NCBI GenBank assembly: GCA_019459285.1 | Contig: JAIBEL010000013.1 | Location: forward strand, 39,579 to 103,578 | Direction: 5' to 3' | Origin: Rhizobium sp. | GTDB lineage: Bacteria; Pseudomonadota; Gammaproteobacteria; Burkholderiales; Thiobacillaceae | DNA: 64,000 bases | In this document: one piece after another, positions 8,176 to 16,774 of the stretch | Numbering within the stretch: position 1 is the stretch's first letter | How the letters are laid out: every line of letters starts with the position of its first letter | The notes under the pieces: model-generated | The model's input: the letters and a program-made list of their open reading frames with translations, nothing else | The model's database searches: none | Told to the model about the DNA's origin: nothing | Made by a program: the position numbers and the translations under genes

Positions 8176-11100
8176 TCAGAGCCCAACAGCCGTTACTTTA
8201 TTGACCTGCCCACCTTGAGCCCGCAACTTGGCATACACCTCCGCCAAGAACAGGTCAGCCAGGCCGGCAAAAATTCTTTCATCCTTCAGCGCCTGTTCGG
8301 CCATTGAGGTATGGCTTCCCAGCGCTTCGATGACGGTGTCCTTGAGAACGGAGATGTAATCGCCGTTCGCAAACTGCTGAACGGTGTCGTTCGCCTTGGC
8401 CTGCTCCTGCAGCTCCTTGTTCTCGGACATTTTTCCCACGATGTGCGTCGCATAACCAAGGAAGTCGGCGTCAGAAAGATTCCCCGAGAACAGCTCATTC
8501 ATCTTCTGAACGATTTCCGAGAGGGCCTTCTCCTCCTCTCCATACGGCTTCCCTGTGCCGGCGTCCGTCATAGGCTTGAGGGCGGTCACCTCGGACTTCT
8601 CGAGCTCAATCGCCTGCTCTGCTTTTTTCTGAATACGCAGGTGCGTCAGTTCAATGCTGTCGTCGACACGCACTTCCCCATTTCCACCCGTGTTACGTAA
8701 GCGAGGCACCAGGCAACGCCCATAGACATAGAGCTTCTCCAGGTCGACATCCTCATAGGGGATGATTTGGGACAGGAACTCATAGCCCCGGATAAAGGTT
8801 GTCAGGTCCTTCCTGAACAGGTCCTGCTTTTCTTCGTCGAGAGCCTTGTATCGGTCTGCGGCCGGTTTCAGCTGAGCCTGGAGCGCAGCCTGAGTGCCGT
8901 TTTTGGCGTAGAAAGCCTTGGCGAAAGCCTCCACCTCTGCATGAAGGTAAACACCTGACTCATCGAGCTTGCTCTTGAGGCGATGGACGATATTGGGGTC
9001 CGTTACATCCGAAAGCTTAGCTGCCCGGTAATACGGCTGGAAAGCTTCCAAGAGGTCCTCGGCCTTGTTCACGAAGTCGAGGACGAATGTGTCCTCCTTG
9101 CCGGGGCAGGTGCGGTTCAATCTGGATAGGGTCTGCACGGCCATGACCCCAGCCAGCTTCTTGTCCACGTACATGGTATGCAGGAGCGGCTGGTCAAATC
9201 CCGTCTGGAATTTGTTCGCCACCAGGAGGACTCGGTATTCGTCAGTGGCAAAGTCCTCCTTGATGCGGTCGTCCTTCTGCCCTTTGTCGTTCAGGCCTCC
9301 CTCCGTGGCCTTGTCTACGCCACTCTCCTTGTCGGTGATAGTGCCTGAATATGCGACCAGGGCTTTGCAGTCTGCATAGCCATGCTCGGCGATGTACTTG
9401 TCGAGCGCCTTCTTGTAACGGACTGCGGCCAGGCGGGAACTCGTCACAACCATTGCCTTGGCTTTGCCCCCGATTTTGGCCATAACCTTTTCGCGGAAGT
9501 GCTCCACCACGATGGCGACTTTCTGGGAGATGTTCGAAGGATGCAGCTTGACGTAGCGGGCAATCTGCGTGGATGCCTTGCTGGAATCCACCAACTTGTC
9601 ATCGCCGACCTGAGACAGCTTCCAGAACACGTCATAGGTCGTGTAATGCTTCAGCACATCAAGGATAAATCCCTCCTCGATGGCCTGCCGCATGGAGTAA
9701 ACGTGGAATGGTTCAGGCTTGCCATCAATGCCTGGCCGGCCGAATAACTCGATGGTTTTGGATTTTGGGGTGGCGGTGAAGGCGTAGTAGGAAACGTTCG
9801 GCGGGCGCTTACGGGACAGCACCACTTTGTTCAAGATGTCCTCTTCAGTGAGGTCCTCCTCCTGGTCCACTCCCTCATCCTTCTTGAGCTCTTCAATCTC
9901 TTCCGAGCCCAGCACCTCGCGCAGCTTATGGGCAGCCTTGCCGGACTGGGACGAGTGAGCCTCGTCGATAATGAGTGCGAATTTCCGCTCCTTCAGGCCC
10001 GCGACTTTCTGGAGAACGAAGGGAAATTTCTGGATGGTCGTGATGATGATTGGCTTGCCAGCCATCAGAGCGTCGGCGAGCTGTTGTGAGTTCTCGTCAA
10101 TCTTCTGAACGACCCCATGCTGATGCTCGAACTGATAGATGGTGTCCTGGAGCTGGGAGTCGAGCACCTGGCGGTCAGTGATAACAATAACGGAATCGAA
10201 AATCTTCTTGTTGTTCGCATCGTGCAGACTGACCAGCTGGTGGGCAGTCCAGCCGATTGTGTTCGATTTTCCCGAGCCAGCCGAGTGCTGGACAAGGAAG
10301 ATACCGCCGGCACCTTCAGCCTTGGTCTGGGCCAGTAACTTCCGAACGGCATCCAGCTGATGAAACCTGGGGAAAATCAGCGTTTCCTTGATGGATTTCT
10401 TCCCGGTGATGGGGTCCGTCACCTCTATCTTTTCAAGATGAAGGTAGCGGCCCAGGATTAGCATCCAGACATCCTTGTGCAGGATTTCTTCCCAGAGGTA
10501 GCTGGTCGCGTAGCCCTTAGGATTGTTCGGGTTGCCGGCACCGCCCTCATTTCCCTTGTTGAACGGCAGGAAGTAGGTTTTCTTGCCGTCCAGCTTCGTG
10601 GCCATATAGACCTCGTCACATGACGCAGCGAAATGGACCAGCGCCCTTCGCCCGAACTGCAGCAGCGGTTCCTTCTCCTTTTTTACGGGGTCGACTGGTG
10701 CGCGGTCGTTCTTGTACTGCCAGATGGCGTTTTCGACAGGCTGCGTCGTATCGGTCTTGAGTTCGGTAGTGGCAACCGGAATTCCGTTCACAAAGAACAC
10801 CAGGTCGATAGATTTATTGTTGTGTTCTGAGTAATGAAACTGGCGAACGACCCGTAGCCGATTCTTTTGGTAGTCGTCCCAAGTTTTCTGATTCAGTGTG
10901 TTCGCCGGAGCGAATTGAGCCATCCGGAAGGTGGCGTTGATATCCTTGAACCCCTTGCGCAGGACGGTCAACGCCCCCTCGCGGTTCAGCTCCTCAGCCA
11001 GACGCTTGAGGAAAACGACCTCCGGATTGGATTTGTGGTTGGACTCGAATTTTGCCCAAGCCTCAGGCTGGGTATCCTTCACCCACGCTACCGCATCCTC

Positions 11101-11253
11101 GGAATACAAAGCCAAACGCTTGTCGTAGCCGGCGTCGTAAGCGAATCCCTTCTGGTAAGGCAATGGCCCATTGAACAACCAGCCCTGTTTCTTCAGGTGC
11201 TCACAGATTTCGTCTTCAAATTTTTCTTCTAGTGTGCTGGTCGTGACGGCCAT
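8176..11253 (-). CDS. hsdR: Type I restriction enzyme, R subunit
   Basis: A 1025-residue HsdR, a usual length. The N-terminal nuclease domain has the Asp and ELK residues of the PD-(D/E)xK fold (IDLVFFVNGIPVATTELK, near residue 160). The motor part has Walker A (SAGSGKSN, near residue 325) and the DEAH box (LIIDEAHSSQSGKAA, near residue 430). It forms a complex with HsdM and HsdS, translocates DNA from unmethylated target sites and cleaves at a distance. It is the distal gene of the hsd operon and is separated from hsdS by a short membrane-protein gene, an uncommon arrangement. All catalytic motifs seen are intact, so the enzyme is probably functional. Confidence 0.95.
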   Translation of the reverse strand: MAVTTSTLEEKFEDEICEHLKKQGWLFNGPLPYQKGFAYDAGYDKRLALYSEDAVAWVKDTQPEAWAKFESNHKSNPEVVFLKRLAEELNREGALTVLRKGFKDINATFRMAQFAPANTLNQKTWDDYQKNRLRVVRQFHYSEHNNKSIDLVFFVNGIPVATTELKTDTTQPVENAIWQYKNDRAPVDPVKKEKEPLLQFGRRALVHFAASCDEVYMATKLDGKKTYFLPFNKGNEGGAGNPNNPKGYATSYLWEEILHKDVWMLILGRYLHLEKIEVTDPITGKKSIKETLIFPRFHQLDAVRKLLAQTKAEGAGGIFLVQHSAGSGKSNTIGWTAHQLVSLHDANNKKIFDSVIVITDRQVLDSQLQDTIYQFEHQHGVVQKIDENSQQLADALMAGKPIIITTIQKFPFVLQKVAGLKERKFALIIDEAHSSQSGKAAHKLREVLGSEEIEELKKDEGVDQEEDLTEEDILNKVVLSRKRPPNVSYYAFTATPKSKTIELFGRPGIDGKPEPFHVYSMRQAIEEGFILDVLKHYTTYDVFWKLSQVGDDKLVDSSKASTQIARYVKLHPSNISQKVAIVVEHFREKVMAKIGGKAKAMVVTSSRLAAVRYKKALDKYIAEHGYADCKALVAYSGTITDKESGVDKATEGGLNDKGQKDDRIKEDFATDEYRVLLVANKFQTGFDQPLLHTMYVDKKLAGVMAVQTLSRLNRTCPGKEDTFVLDFVNKAEDLLEAFQPYYRAAKLSDVTDPNIVHRLKSKLDESGVYLHAEVEAFAKAFYAKNGTQAALQAQLKPAADRYKALDEEKQDLFRKDLTTFIRGYEFLSQIIPYEDVDLEKLYVYGRCLVPRLRNTGGNGEVRVDDSIELTHLRIQKKAEQAIELEKSEVTALKPMTDAGTGKPYGEEEKALSEIVQKMNELFSGNLSDADFLGYATHIVGKMSENKELQEQAKANDTVQQFANGDYISVLKDTVIEALGSHTSMAEQALKDERIFAGLADLFLAEVYAKLRAQGGQVNKVTAVGL

Positions 11254-11271
11254 TATTTAGTCTCGCTATTG

Positions 11272-11691
11272 TTAGTCCAGCAATCTAGCGAACAGCTTCG
11301 CAAGAAAGCTCCCCGACTGGGTTTGACCTTGCGACAGGTCTTCCTCCGTGTACAACTTCCAGGCTGCGATGCCAATGCTGACAAGCAAAACAGCGATGCC
11401 TGCCCATTCAAACGGATGAATGAATCGGCGCTGAAATACGTTATCGAGCACCTGCCTCATTGCATCGCCAATCGCAGAATGACTCAGGTTTGCCTTGCTG
11501 TGCTCCAGCCAGGCCTCCATCCCCCATGGAGCCACAAAATACAACAGCACGAAGCCCACAACACCAACGATTAAGGCTCCCCCTGGAGTAAGCCTAGATG
11601 CGATTGAGGCGGCGTCCCCTACAACGCCACTGATGCTGTTCGAACTTCTCCTATAACGCCTGCGGCTGTTATAGCGCCGGTTGTAGCTCAC
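11272..11691 (-). CDS. Small membrane protein embedded in the hsd operon
   Basis: A 139-residue protein of unknown function. It starts with an Arg/Tyr/Asn/Ser-rich basic segment of about 20 residues, followed by two hydrophobic segments that look like membrane helices (about residues 40-60, GALIVGVVGFVLLYFV, and about 95-112, WAGIAVLLVSIGIAAW). The positive-inside rule would place the basic N-terminus in the cytoplasm. It overlaps the end of hsdS by 23 bp and ends 18 bp before hsdR starts, so it must be co-transcribed with both. I know of no standard role for a membrane protein between hsdS and hsdR. It might anchor the complex, or be an unrelated gene captured by the operon. Confidence 0.75.
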   Translation of the reverse strand: MSYNRRYNSRRRYRRSSNSISGVVGDAASIASRLTPGGALIVGVVGFVLLYFVAPWGMEAWLEHSKANLSHSAIGDAMRQVLDNVFQRRFIHPFEWAGIAVLLVSIGIAAWKLYTEEDLSQGQTQSGSFLAKLFARLLD

Positions 11692-13057
11692 TAGCCTTGT
11701 CTCCCTGTTTGCCCTTCTTTAAGTGGCCGCGTAAGTCTATCCGGCCTAGGACCGCGTCGGTGATGGTCGCGGAGCGGAGCTCCTTCAGGAGCTCGATTTC
11801 CTTCTCCACGTGAGAGATGAGGCCGTCGATTTTGACGGTCTGGGTGTCGAGGTAGGCGGCGATGGCGGTTTGTTCGGAGGGGGGAGGAAGTAACAAAGGC
11901 GTCGCTAGTGCCTCGCTCTGGTCAATGGTTGTCATTGTGGTTGTTTTTGCCCGCGAGACGAGCGACTGCCGTGCGAATGTAGAATTCAGGTAATAGGCTA
12001 GAAACATTGGGACGCTCTTCTGTGCATCCGGTCGCATTCGCACGACGTGGCATTCAAAAACGGTTTCTTCCTTTATGGCCTGGACGATAGCAAAGCGCGC
12101 TATACCCTCAAGCTTGAGGGAGGACCTCACTAGGAAAAGGTCACCCTCGTTTACCCTATATTTTTGCGTTTCACTCTCATCGCAGCGCACACGTTCGAGC
12201 TTTTCCGTGTCTACAACGAAGTTTTCTTGAAATAGGTCGGTAACATTCACCAAGGGGGCTCCCTCACCGAAGTCCTCCCCCTTTTTGAAAACGCCATTTA
12301 CTGCGAGCCCTTCTAAGGCTCGGCGTAGCGAGAGAACCTGCCAATGCGCCGGAAAATCTCCCAACCAGGGCACGCTGCTTTCTTTCATCGGTGCGTCTGG
12401 ATTCATTCCCTTGGTGACCGCCTCGGTAATGACCGATTGTCGATATTCCCGCAGCAGGTCGATGAGATTCTCCTTCTCGGAGACCAGGGTGTCGATGCGG
12501 GCGGTTTCTGTGTCGAGGTAGGTGGCGATGGCCTGTTGTTCACTAGGGGCGGGGACAACCAGGGGAGTCCCGGCCATGCGCTCAAACTCGATGCTTTCTA
12601 CCGTTGAGCCGTGTTTCACCCACTCATCAAGAAGAGCCTTTTGATTTCCTGCAATGTAGTACGCAATGAACGCGGGGGATACTTCGCCAATCGGGAGGAG
12701 CGCCTTCATGTCCTGGTTTACTGCGACCGGTATATCGTTGAGGGCTACAGGTATGCTGTGTTGAAGAATGCCAGACCGCACGACAATCAACACAGCCCCC
12801 TTGTCGATAAGCGCGCATGCACTCTCTGCTAGGGCCTTTTCGCTGATGCAATCCTCAGTCTGCTTTATCCGCCAGGATTTCATGTCCTTTGGAGACACCC
12901 AAGGAATAGACCCGCGCCAATATTCGTCCTGCTCCTTCGATGGCGTGCCCCCGCCGACGAACCGAACCTTGTGCTTAAGTTTCTCTACGCACCAATGCTC
13001 TGGCACGTCTCCCAGCCATGGCACGCCACTGGACTTGTATTTCGGGTAGGGCTTCAC
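11669..13057 (-). CDS. hsdS: Type I restriction enzyme, specificity subunit
   Basis: A 462-residue HsdS with two target recognition domains, each followed by the characteristic conserved helix: SEQQAIATYLDTETARID (near residue 182) and SEQTAIAAYLDTQTVKID (near residue 391). The two half-repeats are similar to one another, as usual for proteins that read a bipartite site. It directs HsdM methylation and HsdR cleavage. The target sequence cannot be predicted from the protein alone. The start overlaps the hsdM stop by 4 bp. The frame is intact, and no inverted hsdS fragments of the kind that mediate phase variation were seen nearby. Confidence 0.95.
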   Translation of the reverse strand: MKPYPKYKSSGVPWLGDVPEHWCVEKLKHKVRFVGGGTPSKEQDEYWRGSIPWVSPKDMKSWRIKQTEDCISEKALAESACALIDKGAVLIVVRSGILQHSIPVALNDIPVAVNQDMKALLPIGEVSPAFIAYYIAGNQKALLDEWVKHGSTVESIEFERMAGTPLVVPAPSEQQAIATYLDTETARIDTLVSEKENLIDLLREYRQSVITEAVTKGMNPDAPMKESSVPWLGDFPAHWQVLSLRRALEGLAVNGVFKKGEDFGEGAPLVNVTDLFQENFVVDTEKLERVRCDESETQKYRVNEGDLFLVRSSLKLEGIARFAIVQAIKEETVFECHVVRMRPDAQKSVPMFLAYYLNSTFARQSLVSRAKTTTMTTIDQSEALATPLLLPPPSEQTAIAAYLDTQTVKIDGLISHVEKEIELLKELRSATITDAVLGRIDLRGHLKKGKQGDKASELQPAL

Positions 13058-15099
13058 GCCTTCACCCCACGAAGCAACTCCATGAACGTTTTTTCCATCC
13101 CCTCGATTTGCTTGAGGATGGTTTCGCGAGAACGGGGCGGCGTGTAAACATAGAACTCACGGTTGAAGTTGATTTCCGTACCCACGACGCCTACCAAGCC
13201 GTCCTTGGCATCCTTAGCTTCTTCGTCAATCCAAGCATCCGGCCAGTGCGGCTTCACCTCATCCAGAAAGTACTGGTTGATGTCCTGGCCAAACGGCACG
13301 TATTCCGCATCGCGCAGTGCCGTATCCGATAGCACCTTCCCTTTTTCGTCAGTGCAAGGCTCGGCCTTCTTGTCACTAACCCCCATGGCTTTACGGGCAA
13401 TTTCCAAGTACTTGGCCTTGAGCTTCTGCGGTTTCTCTCCCGCCTGCTTTGCGCTGGTATCCGCCCCTTTCTGCAGAGACTTACGGAAAGAATCGGCGTC
13501 CATCCAGACTCGACTGGAATCCGCTGTCTTGAGGACGTTCAGGGCTGCGAACAGGTCTCCGCGCTCCACGCCCGGTAGCTTCTGGAACGCCTTATCGTCC
13601 TTAATCTTCAGAATGTCGGCCACTTCGAAGCGAAGTCGAAGCGGGCGCTCAATCGTCACCTTGCGGTAGAAGAAATGTTCATTGGGGAAAACCTTGGCTT
13701 TTAAGGCGCGAACGACCTTGCCCTGGCCGTCCTTTTCCTCCCACTCCATGTTTTTGAAGTCGTGGTAGGCCTTGGTAATGCGCTCTATGCAGTCGTCCGT
13801 CAGTTCACGGCGCTTCTTGCCCATGTTTTTCTTCATCAGGTGGCTCATGCCCGTGGCATCAATGAGCTGGACTTTGCCCTGGCGGTCGGGGTCCTTGCGG
13901 TTGGTCAGGAACCACAGATAAGTTGCGATGTTGGTGTTGTAAAACATGTCCGTCGGCAGCGCGACAATAGCTTCGAGGAAGTCGTTTTCCAGAATCCAAC
14001 GCCGGATTTCGGATTCGCCGCCGCCGGCGTCTCCAGTAAAGAGCGGCGAGCCGTTGTGGACCACGCTGATTCGGCTGCCACCCTTGCCATTCTTCACAGG
14101 CTGCATCTTCGAGAGCATGTGGAGGGTAAATAGCATCTGGCCGTCCGAGATACGCGGCAGCCCAGGACCAAAACGCCCTCCGTAACCCCTTTTCTTGTGC
14201 TCCTCCTCGACGGCTTCCTTAGAGGGTTTCCACTCCACGCCATAGGGAGGATTGGCGCCAATGTAATCAAAGCGCTTGCCGGAATGCACGTCGTTTGCGA
14301 GCGTGTCGCCCAAGCCGATGTTCGCTGGGTCCTGGCCGCGTATCAACATATCAGCCTTACAGATGGCGTACGTTTCGTCCTCAAATTCCTGCCCATACAA
14401 GGAGACCTTGGCTTTTGGGTTCAGGGCATTGATGTGCTCTTCACCCTCCGACAAGATGCCCCCGGTTCCTGCAGTAGGGTCATAGAAAGTGCGGACAACG
14501 CCAGGAACGGAGAGTGCCTCATCATCGGGGTAGAGCAGAATGTTGACCATCAGTTTGATGGCGTCCCGAGGGGTGTACTGTTCACCGGCCGGGCTCACGT
14601 CGTTGAAGCGGCGCAGGAGCTCTTCAAATGCCTGCCCCATTTCGTGGTTCGTGACGGCTTTCGAGTGCAGGTCGGTTTCCACGAACCGTTGCAGCACCAT
14701 GAATAGGCGCTTTTTCTCCAGAAGCTTGTCAGCCATCTGAATGAAGGCGAATTTTTCGAAAATGTCGCGTACGTTTTTCGAGAAGCCGTTGATGTAGGCC
14801 TCAAGGTTGTCCCGGATGCGGTCCGGGTCGTCCAGCAACATCTTCAGGGTAAATGACGAGGTGTTGTAAAAGGCATAGCCGGAAGCCTTGGTCAGGAAGG
14901 CGTCTTGCATCTCCTGGCTGTAACCCTTGGCCGAAATCTCAGACCATGTGTCGAGAACCTTCCTCTTGGAATCCTCAAGCACGCAGTCAAGGCGCCGGAG
15001 GACGGTAAGGGGCAGAATTACCCTGCGGTACTCGGTTTCCTTGTATGCGCCACGAAGGAGTTCAGCGTTTTTCCAAATCAGGTCTGCAAGCTTGGCCAT
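13054..15099 (-). CDS. hsdM: Type I restriction enzyme, DNA methyltransferase subunit
   Basis: A 681-residue N6-adenine methyltransferase. The S-adenosylmethionine motif is PTAGTGG (near residue 208) and the catalytic motif is NPPYG (near residue 285). The N-terminal region is typical of HsdM (MAKLADLIWKNAELLRG...). It is longer than the classic 520-530 residue HsdM because of a C-terminal extension of about 150 residues. It methylates the site read by HsdS and so protects host DNA. It is the first gene of the operon. The 198 bp upstream, before the end of the WYL regulator gene, should hold its promoter. Confidence 0.95.
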   Translation of the reverse strand: MAKLADLIWKNAELLRGAYKETEYRRVILPLTVLRRLDCVLEDSKRKVLDTWSEISAKGYSQEMQDAFLTKASGYAFYNTSSFTLKMLLDDPDRIRDNLEAYINGFSKNVRDIFEKFAFIQMADKLLEKKRLFMVLQRFVETDLHSKAVTNHEMGQAFEELLRRFNDVSPAGEQYTPRDAIKLMVNILLYPDDEALSVPGVVRTFYDPTAGTGGILSEGEEHINALNPKAKVSLYGQEFEDETYAICKADMLIRGQDPANIGLGDTLANDVHSGKRFDYIGANPPYGVEWKPSKEAVEEEHKKRGYGGRFGPGLPRISDGQMLFTLHMLSKMQPVKNGKGGSRISVVHNGSPLFTGDAGGGESEIRRWILENDFLEAIVALPTDMFYNTNIATYLWFLTNRKDPDRQGKVQLIDATGMSHLMKKNMGKKRRELTDDCIERITKAYHDFKNMEWEEKDGQGKVVRALKAKVFPNEHFFYRKVTIERPLRLRFEVADILKIKDDKAFQKLPGVERGDLFAALNVLKTADSSRVWMDADSFRKSLQKGADTSAKQAGEKPQKLKAKYLEIARKAMGVSDKKAEPCTDEKGKVLSDTALRDAEYVPFGQDINQYFLDEVKPHWPDAWIDEEAKDAKDGLVGVVGTEINFNREFYVYTPPRSRETILKQIEGMEKTFMELLRGVKA

Positions 15100-15297
15100 G
15101 TTCTTTTAGTTCGGTAATCAGTCACTGAGGACTGTATATAGCAACAGGATTTCCAAAAAGCTCTCTTGCCCGAGACATTGGTTTTTCTTGCCTGTCAATG
15201 CCGCTCCAGTAAGGTTCGGCGTTTATCTGCAAAATCGTTATACCCACCGCCTCAACAACATAGTGGAAGGAGACAGCGCGCCAAATCCTTCAAGACG

Positions 15298-16200
15298 TCA
15301 GGCTTTGGGTCGCAGGTCGACATACCCAGGAGCCATGAGAGCACTTTCAGCGGAATGCAGAACAAGCGGGTCCCTCAAGGCCAGGACGTACTGCTTGCCC
15401 TTCAAGCTATGGTCAGGCGAGCAGTCGATGTTCCATAGCTGCAGGAGGTATCCAGCGTTCGTAGCACGCACGCGCACCTTCATGACGCCATCAACCATGT
15501 CGTAGTCCTTGGCGATGACTTCAGGGCGTTCAGCGAGTGGATGCACCATCAACTCAAGCTCGATGATGCGCGACCATTGCACATCGTTTTCCGGCATCTC
15601 TTCCGGCCGCGCGAAATCGTCCTCAAGCACTGCCGGCTTACTCATTCGAGTCAGCACGAAATCGCGGAACGACTTGGTTCTGCGGTCATAGGCACGTGCA
15701 TGCCATCGCAAACCATTGTTTACGAGAGCAAACGGCACAAGCTCTCGTGAGGTTGTGCCGCTGGTGTTTGAACTGTAAGCCACTCGAACGGCCACGCCTC
15801 GGTGAATAGCCCGGGTAATGGTCGCAAGCACGTCTACATGCGGAAGGCTCAGCGGTGTAGGAAAATCGCAGCGGACTAGCGGGCCCGTGCGCTGTGCGGC
15901 AACTTCACCGAAACCTTGCGACAAGGCTGTCAGCGCCCGAGGAACTGGGTGTTCGAACACAGGTTTGAATGACAAGCTGGGGCGATAGACCTTGCTAGTG
16001 CCGTCAAAGTCACAATTCTTCGGAGCGATTTCTCGATACATCGCTATGTCACGAGTAGCGCCCGCTGCACCAGTAGCGAATCTTTCCACCAAGTCGGCGC
16101 GCCGCAACTCTCCAAGAAAGTAGAGTCGGAAGTCGATGAAGGTCAGCCTATCAATCTGCGCCTTAGGCAATTTACTGAGTAACTCTTGGTTGTGCGGCAT
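15298..16200 (-). CDS. WYL-domain transcriptional regulator (CapW/BrxR-like)
   Basis: A 300-residue protein with an N-terminal winged-helix-like region (residues 10-70, IDRLTFIDFRLYFLGELRRADLV... ) and a central WYL-type ligand-binding domain (around residues 125-190, including AVRVAYSS and LRWHARAYDRRTKSFRDF). The size and layout fit the CapW/BrxR family, which repress defence operons and are thought to respond to a nucleic-acid or nucleotide ligand. It lies between hsdM (same strand, downstream) and the ubiquitin-like cluster (opposite strand, diverging), so it could control either or both. The start is the ATG at 16200. The 126 bp between it and the plus-strand cluster carry a consensus promoter and dyad-like CATCAT/ATGATG elements. 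Confidence 0.85.
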   Translation of the reverse strand: MPHNQELLSKLPKAQIDRLTFIDFRLYFLGELRRADLVERFATGAAGATRDIAMYREIAPKNCDFDGTSKVYRPSLSFKPVFEHPVPRALTALSQGFGEVAAQRTGPLVRCDFPTPLSLPHVDVLATITRAIHRGVAVRVAYSSNTSGTTSRELVPFALVNNGLRWHARAYDRRTKSFRDFVLTRMSKPAVLEDDFARPEEMPENDVQWSRIIELELMVHPLAERPEVIAKDYDMVDGVMKVRVRATNAGYLLQLWNIDCSPDHSLKGKQYVLALRDPLVLHSAESALMAPGYVDLRPKA

Positions 16201-16269
16201 GGCAGTGAGGATACGAAAAACTTTTCCATCCTAGCATGGACCACGACCCGATGCACCGTTTTCGCGCTG

Positions 16270-16298
16270 TTGACATCATCATTTTGATTACATATGAT
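16270..16298 (+). promoter_or_regulatory. Sigma-70 promoter for the ubiquitin-like cluster
   Basis: A perfect TTGACA -35 box (16270-16275) and a TATGAT -10 box (16293-16298) are separated by exactly 17 bp. Transcription would begin near 16305, with a strong TAAGGAGGT ribosome site at about 16314-16323 for the first small gene. CATCAT and ATGATG hexamers flank the spacer and -10 box and could form a repressor dyad for the divergent WYL regulator. The operator idea is inference. Confidence 0.8.
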
Positions 16299-16326
16299 GA
16301 GCACTCCAATCACCTAAGGAGGTCAT

Positions 16327-16500
16327 ATGGCAAAGAACGGGCAGCCCGGCGACGGGCATCGAGTCGGTGCAGTGAGGGAGCGCAGCCAGACGCAAACCCC
16401 CAGCGGACACCATGTGAAGCGCGACACCACGACGGGACGCTTCCTTGATGTAAAAACCAGCGACAAAACGCCTTTCAAGGGCGTTCGTCGCGAGAAATAG
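16327..16500 (+). CDS. Small conserved protein at the head of the ubiquitin-like cluster
   Basis: A 57-residue basic protein (start MAKNGQPGDGHRVGAVRERS, end FKGVRREK). The ATG at 16327 follows a near-perfect Shine-Dalgarno sequence (TAAGGAGGT), and the stop at 16500 touches the ribosome site of the next gene, so expression is well supported. It has no hydrophobic core and is rich in Gly, Arg, Lys and Thr, suggesting a flexible or nucleic-acid-binding peptide. I recall similar short proteins annotated as hypothetical in many genomes, but know of no assigned function. Its position as first gene suggests it belongs to the conjugation system or is another modified substrate. Confidence 0.8.
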   Translation: MAKNGQPGDGHRVGAVRERSQTQTPSGHHVKRDTTTGRFLDVKTSDKTPFKGVRREK

Positions 16501-16510
16501 GGAGTACGCG

Positions 16511-16774
16511 ATGAACATGGAAGCCGGCGCCGTCGAGGCGCATCACACCAAGGTCCACGAAATTTTCATTAACGGTAAGCCGCGTCATTTCGAGGGACCT
16601 ACCATCACCTACGATGAGGTCGTGCGCCTTGCCTTCCCTGAGGGGCCTTTCGACATCATCTACACGGTGGTGTACGTCAACCCGCATGGGCACGATGGCA
16701 CGCTCGCCCCCGGTCAACGTACTGCGGTGCACAATGGGGTGGAATTTAGTGTCCGAAAAACCAATCGTTCCTGA
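16511..16774 (+). CDS. Ubiquitin-like protein (multiubiquitin family, single domain)
   Basis: An 87-residue protein with one beta-grasp domain of the multiubiquitin family: EIFINGKPRHF, then TYDEVVRLAFP, then YTVVYVNP and a final strand GVEFSVRKTNRS. Family members usually have one or more such domains in tandem; here there is one. The C-terminus is RKTNRS and lacks a diglycine, so the mature tail would need another attachment residue, processing, or no conjugation at all. The ATG at 16511 has AGGGAG upstream, overlapping the previous stop. The E1-like gene begins within its last codons, which ties the two proteins functionally. Confidence 0.87.
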   Translation: MNMEAGAVEAHHTKVHEIFINGKPRHFEGPTITYDEVVRLAFPEGPFDIIYTVVYVNPHGHDGTLAPGQRTAVHNGVEFSVRKTNRS

